NCBI RefSeq assembly: GCF_014197535.1
Contig: NZ_JACIFV010000027.1
Location: forward strand, 1-64,000
From: Rhizobium aethiopicum
GTDB lineage: Bacteria; Pseudomonadota; Alphaproteobacteria; Rhizobiales; Rhizobiaceae
Direction of reading: 5' to 3'
Length of the DNA: 64,000 nt
Below the pieces are notes generated by a model. That model ran no database searches and was not told where the DNA came from. It saw nothing but the letters and a program-made list of their open reading frames with translations. The translations under genes and the position numbers were made by a program. Positions 36,377 through 44,955 of the stretch are shown in pieces (the first letter of the stretch is position 1; each line of letters starts with the position of its first letter).

Positions 36377-37327
36377 ATGACTCGCCTCAACGAACTCCGC
36401 CTCATTTCAAGGGTCGCCCAGATGTACCACATAGAAGGGCGGCGACAGGCGGAGATCGCAGAGCACCTTCGCCTGTCGCAGGCGACGGTGTCGCGCATGC
36501 TGAAGCGCGCCGAGGCTGAGGACATCGTGCGAACCAGCGTGATCCCTCCCGTCGGCACCTATAGCGAGCTCGAGGGCGCGCTTCGCGAGAAATACGATCT
36601 GCCGGAGGCGATCGTCGTCGAGTGCACGGAAGACCGGGACGGCGCCATCATGGCCCGTATTGGAGAGGCTGCGGCTCATCTCCTGGAGGTGACGCTTTCG
36701 CCAGGAGAGATCATCGGCGTTTCGAGCTGGAGCCAGACCATTTTCAAGATGGTCGAGAATATCCATCCTTCGAAGAGCGCTCAGGTGAAATACGTCGTCC
36801 AGACCCTTGGAGGCATGGGCGATCCTTCGGTGCAGACGCATGCGACGCAGCTGACCACGCGGCTTGCACGGCTGACCGGCGCCGAGCCGAAACTGCTCCC
36901 CGTGCAGGGCGTGACGACGTCAAGGGAGGCAAAACTTCTGATGCAGGCCGACCCGTTCGTCCGCGAGACGATGGATCTCTTCGGCAGCATAACGCTGGCG
37001 ATCGTCGGCATCGGTGCCGTCGAACCCTCCGAACTTCTCGCCCGCTCCGGCAACATTTTTTCCTCCCGCGAACTCTCCGATCTCGCGGAAGCGGGCGCCG
37101 TCGGCGACATCTCGCTTCGCTTCTTCGATAAGAACGGCAAGCCGGTCAAGACGCCGCTTGATGATCGGGTCATCGGGCTTCCGCTCGAGGATCTCGAACG
37201 GGTGGACCGGGTGATTGCTCTTGCCGGCGGGTCCAAAAAGACCGACGCCATCGCCGGTGCGCTCCGCGTTGGGGTCATCGACATGCTTGTCACCGACAAG
37301 TTTACCGCGCAGCGGTTGATCGACTGA
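36377..37327 (+). CDS. SorC-family transcriptional regulator
   Basis: The 316-residue regulator has an N-terminal HTH (YHIEGRRQAEIAEHLRLSQA, TVSRMLKRAEAEDIV) and a sugar-phosphate-sensing domain of the NagB/RpiA-like fold: ISWSQT-type ligand loop in GVSSWSQTIFKMVE, QTLGGMGDPSVQ, VGIGAVEPSELLARSG and LAGGSKKTDAIAGALR. SorC proteins usually sense phosphorylated intermediates. It is last in the transketolase-kinase operon, so it likely autoregulates via the palindrome at 33012-33047. Confidence 0.9.
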   Translation: MTRLNELRLISRVAQMYHIEGRRQAEIAEHLRLSQATVSRMLKRAEAEDIVRTSVIPPVGTYSELEGALREKYDLPEAIVVECTEDRDGAIMARIGEAAAHLLEVTLSPGEIIGVSSWSQTIFKMVENIHPSKSAQVKYVVQTLGGMGDPSVQTHATQLTTRLARLTGAEPKLLPVQGVTTSREAKLLMQADPFVRETMDLFGSITLAIVGIGAVEPSELLARSGNIFSSRELSDLAEAGAVGDISLRFFDKNGKPVKTPLDDRVIGLPLEDLERVDRVIALAGGSKKTDAIAGALRVGVIDMLVTDKFTAQRLID

Positions 37328-37351
37328 CGGGGTAGGGTGGTTTGGTCGGCC

Positions 37352-38104
37352 TCAATGCGCCGTCCCATCCACGATCACATGATCATGGTCCAGCGAGCAT
37401 TTCTCGATCCGGGCTTCGACCCTGTAGATCTCCCGCAGCATCTCCGCCGTGACCACATCCCTCGGCGCGCCGCAGGCGCGCATGCGGCCGTTGGCGATGA
37501 CCAGCACCTTGTCGGCGAAGCGCAATGCCTGGTTGAGGTCGTGGATGGCGATCAGGACCAGCATGCCTTTGGCGCGCGCTCGGCGTCGCATGAAATCAAG
37601 GACTTCAACCTGGCGGTGGAGATCGAGGGCGCTTGTGGGTTCATCCATCAGCATGATTTCAGGTTCGCGCACCAGCGCCTGGGCGATCGAGACGAGCTGG
37701 CGCTGGCCGCCGGAGAGGGCGCCGAGATCGCGGAAGGCGATGGCTGATATGTCGAGCGCTGCCATGATCTCGTCGATGAAGCTGAGGTCGCCGTCGCCGA
37801 CCGACCAGGACTGGCCCTGCTTGCGGGCGAGCAGGATGGATTCGTAGACGGTCAGCACCGCATTGGCCGAGGTGTCCTGCGGCATGTAGCTGATGGCGTT
37901 TTTCGCCTTCGAACCCTCGACGACGACATGGCCGGGGCCCTTGAGCAGGCCGGTGATGCGCTTGAAGAGCGTCGACTTGCCGGCGGCGTTCGGGCCGATT
38001 ACCGCGACGATCTCGCCTGACTTCATCACCGGCGTCGTTACGTCTTCGACGAAGAGCTTACGGCCGTGATAGGCGCCGACCGACTGCAACTGAAGCGCTA
38101 CCAT
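37352..38104 (-). CDS. Iron-siderophore ABC transporter ATP-binding protein (FepC-like)
   Basis: The 250-residue ATPase has Walker A GPNAAGKST, a Q-loop YMPQDTSANAVL, signature LSGGQRQLVSIAQAL, Walker B IMLMDEPTSALD and H-loop IAIHDLNQAL. It energises the FecCD-type permease whose 3' end it overlaps by 7 bases. It converges with the SorC gene 24 bases away. The operon encodes no outer-membrane receptor here. Confidence 0.92.
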   Translation of the reverse strand: MVALQLQSVGAYHGRKLFVEDVTTPVMKSGEIVAVIGPNAAGKSTLFKRITGLLKGPGHVVVEGSKAKNAISYMPQDTSANAVLTVYESILLARKQGQSWSVGDGDLSFIDEIMAALDISAIAFRDLGALSGGQRQLVSIAQALVREPEIMLMDEPTSALDLHRQVEVLDFMRRRARAKGMLVLIAIHDLNQALRFADKVLVIANGRMRACGAPRDVVTAEMLREIYRVEARIEKCSLDHDHVIVDGTAH

Positions 38105-39168
38105 GACCGGCTCCTGTTCGAGAGGATGAGCGAGAAGAAGAAGGGCACGCCGACCAGCGCGGTGATGATGCCGATCGGGAAGACGACGCCGGGGATGATC
38201 GACTTCGAGACGATCGAGGTCAGCGACAGCAGCAATGCGCCCGAGAGGATCGAGCCCGGCAGGAAGAAGCGCTGGTCCTCGCCGAGAATCATGCGCGCGA
38301 TGTGCGGCCCGACGAGGCCGACGAAGCCGATGGTGCCGACGAAGCTCACCGGCACTGCGGCCAGCAGCGAGACGACGAGCATGGTTTCCAGCCGGATGCG
38401 ACGGACATTGACGCCGAAGCTTGCCGCCTTGTCCTCGCCGAGGCGGATGGCGGTCAGCGCCCAGGCATTGCGGGCAAAGAGCGGCAGTGCAGCCAGCAGC
38501 ACGGCGAGCGTCACCCAGATCTTCGGCCATGTCGCCTTGGTGAGGCTGCCCATCGTCCAGAAGACGACAGCCGAGAGCGCCTGTTCGGAGGCGAGATATT
38601 GCAGGAAGGCGAGGGCCGCATTGAAGGTGAAAACCAGGGCGATGCCGAGCAGCACCACCGTCTGCACCGAGACGCCGCGGGCCTGCGAGACGAAATGGAT
38701 GAAAAGTGTGGCGATCAGCGCCATGATGAAGGCGTTGACCGGCACCAGCAGGCCTGCCGCCACGGGCAGAAGCGGAACGCTGGTGACGATCGCCAGGGCC
38801 GCGCCGAAGCTTGCCGCCGCCGAGATGCCTAAGGTGAAGGGGCTGGCGAGCGGATTGGCAAGGATCGTCTGCATCTGCGCGCCGGCGACGGAGAGCGAGG
38901 CGCCGACGACGATCGCCATGACGGCGACCGGCATGCGGATATCCCAGACGACGGCGCGGATCTGATCCGAAACAGAAGACGGGTCGAGAAGGGCGGAGAC
39001 GACCTCGCCGAGACTATAGCGGGCCGGCCCCCAGGCGAGATCGATGGCGAAGGACAGGCAGAGCGCCGCCGTCATGGCGAAAAGGATCAGCAGCTTGCGC
39101 CGGGCGAGGGCGCGGTAGCGCTCCCTCCCGGCTTCTGCGTCGATCGAATGTGCGGCGATCTCGGCCAT
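38098..39168 (-). CDS. Iron-siderophore ABC transporter permease (FecCD family)
   Basis: The 356-residue protein has the FecCD/BtuC layout of about ten helices. Landmarks are VVWDIRMPVAVMAIVVGASL, AGAQMQTILANPLASPFTLG, GSLTKATWPKIW, and the coupling region GPHIARMILGEDQRFFLPGS. As a single permease gene it would act as a homodimer. It lies 6 bases after the binding-protein gene. Confidence 0.92.
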   Translation of the reverse strand: MAEIAAHSIDAEAGRERYRALARRKLLILFAMTAALCLSFAIDLAWGPARYSLGEVVSALLDPSSVSDQIRAVVWDIRMPVAVMAIVVGASLSVAGAQMQTILANPLASPFTLGISAAASFGAALAIVTSVPLLPVAAGLLVPVNAFIMALIATLFIHFVSQARGVSVQTVVLLGIALVFTFNAALAFLQYLASEQALSAVVFWTMGSLTKATWPKIWVTLAVLLAALPLFARNAWALTAIRLGEDKAASFGVNVRRIRLETMLVVSLLAAVPVSFVGTIGFVGLVGPHIARMILGEDQRFFLPGSILSGALLLSLTSIVSKSIIPGVVFPIGIITALVGVPFFFSLILSNRSRSW

Positions 39169-39174
39169 TGCGAT

Positions 39175-40311
39175 TTATTGCCCGGCCTTGGCGTCGACCC
39201 AGTAACCCGGCTGATAGGCGACCGGCAGGAATTTTTCGTGGAATTCCTTGAAGGTGGCATCGGGGTCGAGATCGGCAAACAGGTTCGGGTGGAACCATTT
39301 GGCGAGTTGCTGGACGGCGACGAACTGGTAGGGGCTGGTGTAGAACTGGTGCCAGATCGCATGGACATTGCCGCCGGCCACCGCCTTGGAGCCGGTGAAG
39401 GCCGGGTTTTCCATCAGCGTGATTAGCGCCTTGCGGCTGTTGCCGAGGGTGGCTGTGGCATTCGGGCCGACATTGACGAAATCCTTGGCATCCTTGGTCT
39501 GGCTCCAGTTCGAGCCGGTGACGACGATGACTTCCGGATTGGAAGCGACGACCTGTTCGGCATTGATGGAGCCGGTGTAACCCGGCAGGAAATCGGAGCC
39601 GAGATTGTGGCCGCCGGCCAAATCGACCATTAGGCCGAAATTATCCGGGCCGAATGTGCCGCAGCATTCCACAAGGCCGGCGGCGCGGTACATGAAGACA
39701 TTTGGCTTCGGGGGATTGGCCGCCTTCAGCCTGTCGGTGACGCGCGCCATCTGTTCCTTCCAAAAGCCGGCGACGGCCTCGGCGCGGTCCTCATGGCCGA
39801 AGAGCTTGCCGAGAATCCTCAGGCTCGGCTCGGTGTTGGCGAGAATATGCTCGCGGAGATCGATGTAGACGATCTTCACGCCGATGCCGGAGAGCATCTC
39901 CTCGAGCTTTACCTCGTCGGCGGCCGTCTTGTTGCCGATCGGCAGCAGCAGCACGTCCGGGTGCAGCTTGACGACCGTTTCGGTCTGCAGCGTGCCGTCG
40001 GTCAGGTTGCCGAGGAAGGGCAGGTCCTTGCCCTTGGGAAACTTCTCGACATAGGCCTTAAAGCCATCCTTGTCGGTGGTCCAGAGATCGTTGCGCCAGC
40101 CGACGATCTTGGCGAATGGGTCTTCCTTCTCGATCGGCGCGACGGCGTAGAGCATGCGGCCTTCCCCAAGGATCACCTGCTCGACCGGCTTGTCGAAGCT
40201 CACTTCGCGGCCCGCCACATCCTTAATGGTGAAGGATTGGGCGAGGGCCGAAAGCGGCATCAGGCTCGCAATCGCGGCAGCGGAAACTGCGAACATTTTC
40301 ACGAAATTCAT
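39175..40311 (-). CDS. Periplasmic iron-siderophore-binding protein
   Basis: The 378-residue protein has a signal peptide (AAAIASLMPLSALA) and a helical-backbone Peripla_BP_2 fold: ITIKDVAGREVSF-like start, ILGEGRMLYAVAPIE, LHPDVLLLPIGNKTA, CGTFGPDNFGLMVDLAG and NPEVIVVTGSNW. Longer than most FepB-type proteins (~300). A cysteine pair near residue 220 (VECCGTFG) is notable. The TGA-N9-TCA box about 50 bases upstream suggests iron-dependent repression by RirA. Confidence 0.9.
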   Translation of the reverse strand: MNFVKMFAVSAAAIASLMPLSALAQSFTIKDVAGREVSFDKPVEQVILGEGRMLYAVAPIEKEDPFAKIVGWRNDLWTTDKDGFKAYVEKFPKGKDLPFLGNLTDGTLQTETVVKLHPDVLLLPIGNKTAADEVKLEEMLSGIGVKIVYIDLREHILANTEPSLRILGKLFGHEDRAEAVAGFWKEQMARVTDRLKAANPPKPNVFMYRAAGLVECCGTFGPDNFGLMVDLAGGHNLGSDFLPGYTGSINAEQVVASNPEVIVVTGSNWSQTKDAKDFVNVGPNATATLGNSRKALITLMENPAFTGSKAVAGGNVHAIWHQFYTSPYQFVAVQQLAKWFHPNLFADLDPDATFKEFHEKFLPVAYQPGYWVDAKAGQ

Positions 40312-40359
40312 CTGGAAATTCCCCCGAGGTCTGAATAATGTCCGCAGGCATAAGAAATA

Positions 40360-40374
40360 TGACTTTCTGAATCA
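40360..40374. promoter_or_regulatory. Candidate RirA iron-responsive operator (IRO box)
   Basis: TGACTTTCTGAATCA fits the TGA-N9-TCA consensus described for RirA in Rhizobium leguminosarum. It lies 49 bases from the binding-protein start and about 50 from the divergent methyltransferase start, so both could respond to iron. Confidence 0.6.
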
Positions 40375-40426
40375 AGTTATATGTTTTAGAGCATTTCCAA
40401 ACTGATGCCATGCCGGGGTGCCTGCG

Positions 40427-41212
40427 ATGAATTCCATGAACACGAACTACTCCATCCGCGACGAAATTCGCGATTTCTGGTCGGAACGGGCCGATACCTT
40501 CGACGAGAGCGTCGGCCATGAAATCTTTTCCGAAGCGGAACGGAAGGGCTGGCGGCGGCTGATCCGAAAGCATCTCGGCGAGGGGCAGGGGCGTGCGGCG
40601 CTCGATCTCGCCTGCGGCACGGCCGTCATCTCGCATCTGATGAATGATGCCGGCTTCAAGGTGACGGGGCTCGACTGGTCGGATGCGATGCTGGCGCAGG
40701 CGCGCGCCAAGGCGAAAAAGCGCGGCACCGATATCCGCTTCGTTTCCGGCGACGCCGAAAACACCATGGAGCCGAGGGACAGCTACGACGCCATCACCAA
40801 CCGGCATCTCGTCTGGACGCTGGTGGACCCGGCTTCGGCCTTCAAGGAATGGTTTGCGGTGCTGAAACCGGGCGGCAAGGTGCTGATCGTCGACGGCAAT
40901 ATGGGCCGGGAAACCTGGGTCAAGAGCCTGCAGAAGTTTTGGACGAAGATGACGGGCAAGCCGGCGGCAAGCCATATGTCACCTGACATGATGGCGCGCC
41001 ATCAGAAGATCCGTTCCCGCGTGCATTTTTCCCACGAGATGCCGGCCGAAGCGATCGTCGATCTTCTCAGTAAAGCCGGCTTTACGGATATCGTGGTCGA
41101 TCGCAAGCTCGCGGATATTCACTGGGCGCAGGCGCGCAAGATGCCGTTCCTGCGCGGGCTGGAGCGGATGGTGCAGGAGCGGTTTGCGATTTGTGCGCGT
41201 AAGCCCGGGTGA
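40427..41212 (+). CDS. Class I SAM-dependent methyltransferase, divergent from iron-uptake operon
   Basis: The 261-residue enzyme has motif I LDLACGTAVISHLM near residue 55, the acidic TGLDWSDAMLAQAR, FVSGDAENTMEP and VLKPGGKVLIVDGNMG. It belongs to the Methyltransf_11/25 group, with no substrate-defining motif. I start it at ATG 40427; ATG 40436 and GTG 40418 are alternatives. It shares the 115-base promoter region and the putative IRO box with the siderophore ABC operon, suggesting co-regulation. Confidence 0.82.
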   Translation: MNSMNTNYSIRDEIRDFWSERADTFDESVGHEIFSEAERKGWRRLIRKHLGEGQGRAALDLACGTAVISHLMNDAGFKVTGLDWSDAMLAQARAKAKKRGTDIRFVSGDAENTMEPRDSYDAITNRHLVWTLVDPASAFKEWFAVLKPGGKVLIVDGNMGRETWVKSLQKFWTKMTGKPAASHMSPDMMARHQKIRSRVHFSHEMPAEAIVDLLSKAGFTDIVVDRKLADIHWAQARKMPFLRGLERMVQERFAICARKPG

Positions 41213-41245
41213 TTTGGGAGCACGGCGTTGCGGCAGTTTCCTTCT

Positions 41246-41486
41246 TCTCCCCGGGGAGAAGATGCCCGGCAGGGCAAGAGAGCGAGTGCGCTGAGCGTTA
41301 GCGGAGGGCAATAGAGGGCGTGCCGTGTGGCCCCCTCATCTGCCTGCCGGCATCTTCTCCCCGCTGGGGAGAAGCGGAATCGCCGCAGCGCCTCGCGTCC
41401 CTCTAGAACTTAGTTGTGGAATGGCGGTCGTGCCGCCTGATCCCTTCTCCCCTCGGGGAGAAGATGCCGGCAGGCAGATGAGGGGG
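41246..41486. repeat. Palindromic intergenic element, family 1 copy C (with extra partial unit)
   Basis: A full copy runs from CCCCCTCATCTGCC at 41331 to the inverse at 41472-41486, with TTCTCCCCGCTGGGGAGAAG inside the first half and a CTCCCCTCGGGGAG hairpin in the second. A partial unit, TTCTCCCCGGGGAGAAGATG, lies just before at 41246-41265. Together they occupy the 303-base gap between the methyltransferase and moaA, which are convergent. Confidence 0.8.
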
Positions 41487-41515
41487 CCACGCGGCACGCC
41501 CACCTCACCAACTTA

Positions 41516-42565
41516 TCACCCACCAGTGACACTCATATGCCGCGCCACCGCCGGTCTGTTATGCGTGCGGTCGATGATGAAGTCGTGGCCTTTCGGCTTG
41601 CGGGTGATAGCTTCGTCGATGCCGGCGTGGAGGAGGGCGTCGTCTTCCGTGGCGCGGAGTGCGGCGCGGAGATCGGCGGCGTCGTTCTGGCCGAGGCACA
41701 TATAGAGCGTGCCGGTGCAGGTGAGACGAACGCGGTTGCAGCTCTCACAGAAATTATGGGTCATCGGCGTGATGAAGCCGAGGCGGCCGCCGGTCTCGGA
41801 AACCCTGACGTAACGCGCGGGGCCGCCGGTCTGGTAATCTATGTCGGTTAGCGTGAACTGACGTTCGAGATCGGCGCGCAGCTCGGAAAGCGGCAGGTAT
41901 TGATCGGTGCGGTCCTCTTCGATCTCACCCATCGGCATGGTTTCGATGACGGTGAGGTCCATGCCGCGGCCATGGGCGAAGCGCAGGAGATCGGGCACCT
42001 CGGCATCGTTGAAATTCTTCAGCGCCACGGCATTGAGCTTGATTTTGATACCGGCCTTCTGGGCGGCGTCAATGCCTTCCATGACCTTATCAAAATCGCC
42101 CCAGCGGGTGATTTTGCGGAACTTGCCGGGATCGAGCGTATCGAGCGAGACATTAATGCGGCGCACGCCGCAATCATAAAGCTCGGCGGCATGGCGGGAA
42201 AGCTGCGAGCCATTGGTGGTCAACGTCAGCTCATCGAGGCCGGAGCCGATCTTTTCACCGAGCTTGCGCACCAGATACATGATGTTCTTGCGCACCAAGG
42301 GCTCGCCGCCGGTCAGCCTGATCTTGCTGACGCCCTTGGCGATGAAGGCGGAACAGAGACGGTCGAGCTCTTCGAGCGTCAAGAGATCCTTCTTCGGCAG
42401 GAAGGTCATATTCTCCGCCATGCAATAGGTGCAGCGGAAGTCGCAGCGGTCGGTGACGGAGACGCGGAGATAGGTGACTGCCCGGCCGAAAGGGTCGATC
42501 ATCGGATGTGCAGCTGCCGTGAGCGGCGATGCGTTGCCTATCGTTCCCATTCTCTTATTCACCAA
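41516..42565 (-). CDS. moaA: GTP 3',8-cyclase MoaA
   Basis: The 349-residue radical SAM enzyme has the first 4Fe-4S motif [35 protein letters not shown], the second cluster cysteines in [14 protein letters not shown], and the conserved C-terminal double glycine SVTGG. It performs the first step of molybdopterin synthesis. It stands alone, about 16 kb from mobA-mobB. The start could also be the methionine at residue 6 (MGTIGN). Confidence 0.94.
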   Translation of the reverse strand: MVNKRMGTIGNASPLTAAAHPMIDPFGRAVTYLRVSVTDRCDFRCTYCMAENMTFLPKKDLLTLEELDRLCSAFIAKGVSKIRLTGGEPLVRKNIMYLVRKLGEKIGSGLDELTLTTNGSQLSRHAAELYDCGVRRINVSLDTLDPGKFRKITRWGDFDKVMEGIDAAQKAGIKIKLNAVALKNFNDAEVPDLLRFAHGRGMDLTVIETMPMGEIEEDRTDQYLPLSELRADLERQFTLTDIDYQTGGPARYVRVSETGGRLGFITPMTHNFCESCNRVRLTCTGTLYMCLGQNDAADLRAALRATEDDALLHAGIDEAITRKPKGHDFIIDRTHNRPAVARHMSVTGG

Positions 42566-42734
42566 TTCCTCCGCGGCGGGATTTGAAGCGCGCCAAGCGG
42601 GATGAGCCCGGTCTCAAGCGACATGTTTCTATTTGTGCATATGTGATTGCCGCGTCAAGGGAAACGGATTTCGCACACGCTAATTTGCGCTTGCCTCGAA
42701 AAAGCCGAACGCCTACTTCTCCAGGAGAAAGAGG

Positions 42735-43118
42735 ATGATTGAGATGAGCGATATCTGGCCGAGCGAACTTCGCGTTTCAAAGGACCGGCAGCGGCTGGTG
42801 GTGACCTTCAACGACGGCCAGAGCTTCGACCTGTCGGCCGAACTGCTGCGCGTTCTGTCACCGTCTGCCGAGGTGCAGGGCCACGGGCCGGGGCAGAAGG
42901 TGACGGTGCCGGGCAAACGCAATGTCGCGATCATCTCGATGACGCCAACCGGCAATTATGCGGTGCGGATCGGTTTCGACGACCTGCACGACACCGGCAT
43001 CTACACCTGGACCTATCTGCGCGAGCTCGGCGAACGGGGGGCAGAGCTGTTTTCGGCCTATGAGGACGAGCTCCGGGAAAAGGGCATGAACCGCGACACG
43101 GCGGAAAGACCGCGCTGA
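42735..43118 (+). CDS. DUF971 domain protein (gamma-butyrobetaine hydroxylase-like N-terminal domain)
   Basis: The 127-residue protein carries WPSELRVSKDRQRLVVTFND, LRVLSPSAEVQGHGPGQ and MTPTGNYAVRIGFDDLHDTG, then IYTWTYLRELG, which define DUF971. Family members often occur near Mrp/ApbC or iron-sulfur functions, though none is adjacent here apart from the divergent moaA. A CAGGAGAAAGAGG site precedes the ATG; the ATG at 42744 is an alternative. Confidence 0.85.
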   Translation: MIEMSDIWPSELRVSKDRQRLVVTFNDGQSFDLSAELLRVLSPSAEVQGHGPGQKVTVPGKRNVAIISMTPTGNYAVRIGFDDLHDTGIYTWTYLRELGERGAELFSAYEDELREKGMNRDTAERPR

Positions 43119-43146
43119 ATTTCAATATACAGCCATCGGGGGACAC

Positions 43147-44337
43147 ATGGCGAAAGCGAATAGAAAGAACTGGCTGCGCGCCAAAGGCAGCGCCGCCGGC
43201 AGCAAGGTGACCTTCCTCGAACTGTTCTTCGACCTGGTCTTCGTCTTTTCGATCTCGCAGCTTTCGCATGCGCTCGCCGCCCATTATACGCCGCTGGGTG
43301 CTGCCGAAGCGGCGCTGATGACCTTCGCCGTCTGGTGGGTGTGGATTTTTACCGCCTGGGTGACGAATTGGCTCGACCCAGAGAAGATGCCGGTGCGCGG
43401 CATGCTGGTGGTGCTGATGATGCTCGGGCTGGTGCTTTCCGCCTCCATCCCCGAGGCCTTCGGCGACAAGGGACTGCTCTTTGCCGGCGCCTATGTGGCG
43501 ATGCAGGTCGGACGCTCATTGTTTACGACCTATGCGATGACGCGCGTCGACCGGGCCAATACGCTGAATTTCGCCCGTATCACAAGCTGGCTAGCGGCGG
43601 CCGGTGTCTTCTGGATCGCCGGTGGCTTGCTCGAACACGAAGCCAGGCTGATTGCCTGGATGATTGCGCTGGCGATTGAATATGCCGGGCCAGCCGCAGG
43701 CTTTGCAGTGCCCGGGCTCGGCCGTTCGGTTCCAAGCGATTGGGACGTGTCCGGCGCGCATATGGCCGAGCGTTGCGCCCTCTTCGTTATCATCTGCCTC
43801 GGTGAAGCGATTCTCGTTTCCGGCCGTACGTTTTCCGAACTGCCGATCTCAGGCCTGACGAGCATCGTCTTCGTCACCGGCTTCGTCGGCACGGTCGCTA
43901 TGTGGTGGCTCTATTTCCGCTTCGGCCACGGGCGCGCCGCCCATCGCATCGAACATGAGGAAACGCCGGGAGCCTTGGCGCGACAGGCCTTCACCTATGG
44001 GCATATTCCGATCCTGGCCGGGATCATTGTGCATGCGGTGGCGGTTGAATTCATGTTCTCGCATCCGCACGAGACGGGCGATTTCGGCATTGCCGCGGCG
44101 GTGCTCGGCGGCTCCGGCCTGTTCCTCGTCGGCAATCTCTGGTTCAAGGGCGCGACCAGCGGCCAGATGCCGCTGTCGCATCTTGCCGGCCTCGTGCTGG
44201 TGATCCTGCTGGCCTTCGCAGCCCCGTTCATCGAGGTCTACCTGCTCGGCATTCTGGCGACGCTGGTGCTGATCATCGTCGCCGCCTGGGAATACCGCTC
44301 GCTGAGCGGCACATCGGCGGCGCCGTCGCTGCATTGA
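43147..44337 (+). CDS. Low-temperature-requirement A (LtrA) family membrane protein
   Basis: The 396-residue integral protein has the LtrA opening VTFLELFFDLVFVFSISQLS, about ten or more hydrophobic helices, and a central AERCALFVIICLGEAILVSG with a membrane-embedded glutamate. It lies 28 bases after the DUF971 gene, with a GGGGGACAC ribosome site, and is followed by a strong terminator. Function is not established beyond a Listeria cold-growth phenotype for a family member. Confidence 0.85.
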   Translation: MAKANRKNWLRAKGSAAGSKVTFLELFFDLVFVFSISQLSHALAAHYTPLGAAEAALMTFAVWWVWIFTAWVTNWLDPEKMPVRGMLVVLMMLGLVLSASIPEAFGDKGLLFAGAYVAMQVGRSLFTTYAMTRVDRANTLNFARITSWLAAAGVFWIAGGLLEHEARLIAWMIALAIEYAGPAAGFAVPGLGRSVPSDWDVSGAHMAERCALFVIICLGEAILVSGRTFSELPISGLTSIVFVTGFVGTVAMWWLYFRFGHGRAAHRIEHEETPGALARQAFTYGHIPILAGIIVHAVAVEFMFSHPHETGDFGIAAAVLGGSGLFLVGNLWFKGATSGQMPLSHLAGLVLVILLAFAAPFIEVYLLGILATLVLIIVAAWEYRSLSGTSAAPSLH

Positions 44338-44338
44338 A

Positions 44339-44392
44339 CCTCAAGCGCCTCGCATCGAACTTGGTTCATGCGAGGCGCTTGAGGGTCTTTTT
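44339..44392 (+). terminator. Intrinsic terminator with 17-bp stem after ltrA-like gene
   Basis: Perfect 17-base arms at 44339-44355 and 44368-44384 enclose a 12-base loop and are followed by GTCTTTTT. The hairpin begins immediately after the stop codon. Confidence 0.85.
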
Positions 44393-44441
44393 ATGCATGT
44401 CGTCCTTCCAAAACCGCTGCACACTTTTGGGCGACATGCAT
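44393..44441. repeat. Palindromic repeat, family 3, overlapping the marR stop codon
   Basis: ATGCATGTCG at 44393-44402 pairs with CGACATGCAT at 44432-44441, with inner CCAAAA/TTTTGG arms and the shared core AAAACCGCTGCACACTTTT. Its right end overlaps the first base of the marR stop, so it is the transcription end or 3' UTR of that gene. Confidence 0.75.
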
Positions 44442-44908
44442 CAGTCATCGTCGCGCAGATCTTTCAGCAGTATGGCGATGATGCGCTCCATCGAGGTGGC
44501 GGTCGCCATGCATTGTTCGATCGGCTCGTCCGAGAGCGTGCGTTCGATGAGGTCGGTCTGGATCGCCATTGCCGCCTCGGTTACTCTGCGGCCTTCGCCG
44601 GTGAGATAAAGGCGCAACACGCGCTTGTCGCGCTCGTCGCCGCGCCGCTCGATCAAACCCCGTTGCTCCATCTGCGGCAGCAGCATACTCATATTGGAGC
44701 GGCCGACGAGGAGCTTGCGCGCCAGTTCCTGCTGCGAGATGGCCTCGAAGCGGTAGAGATTGACGAGGATATCGAGGTGCGGTGGCTTGATGTCGAGATC
44801 GGCAAGCGAGCGGGTCAGGGACTGCTGCATCAGCTGACAGGCGCGCGCCACCGCAATCCAGCTGCGAAAACGCGGATGATCCCAGGGTAGGGATTGATTT
44901 TTGTTCAT
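44441..44908 (-). CDS. MarR-family transcriptional regulator
   Basis: The 155-residue regulator has a winged helix with ISQQELARKLLVGRSNMSML (recognition helix), MEQRGLIERRGDERDKRVL (wing with DxR) and flanking dimerisation helices. It is divergent from an alpha/beta hydrolase gene with a palindrome between them, the standard MarR arrangement. Effector unknown. Confidence 0.9.
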   Translation of the reverse strand: MNKNQSLPWDHPRFRSWIAVARACQLMQQSLTRSLADLDIKPPHLDILVNLYRFEAISQQELARKLLVGRSNMSMLLPQMEQRGLIERRGDERDKRVLRLYLTGEGRRVTEAAMAIQTDLIERTLSDEPIEQCMATATSMERIIAILLKDLRDDD

Positions 44909-44921
44909 CGTTGTACTTTAT

Positions 44922-44937
44922 TGTTCAGTGTTGAACA
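44922..44937. promoter_or_regulatory. Candidate MarR operator TGTTCA-N4-TGAACA
   Basis: A perfect 6-base inverted repeat around GTGT lies midway between divergent marR and hydrolase genes; a further TTGTTCA half-site occurs near 44901. Binding here would repress both genes. Confidence 0.65.
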
Positions 44938-44955
44938 GTCTTTTGGATTCCCACT

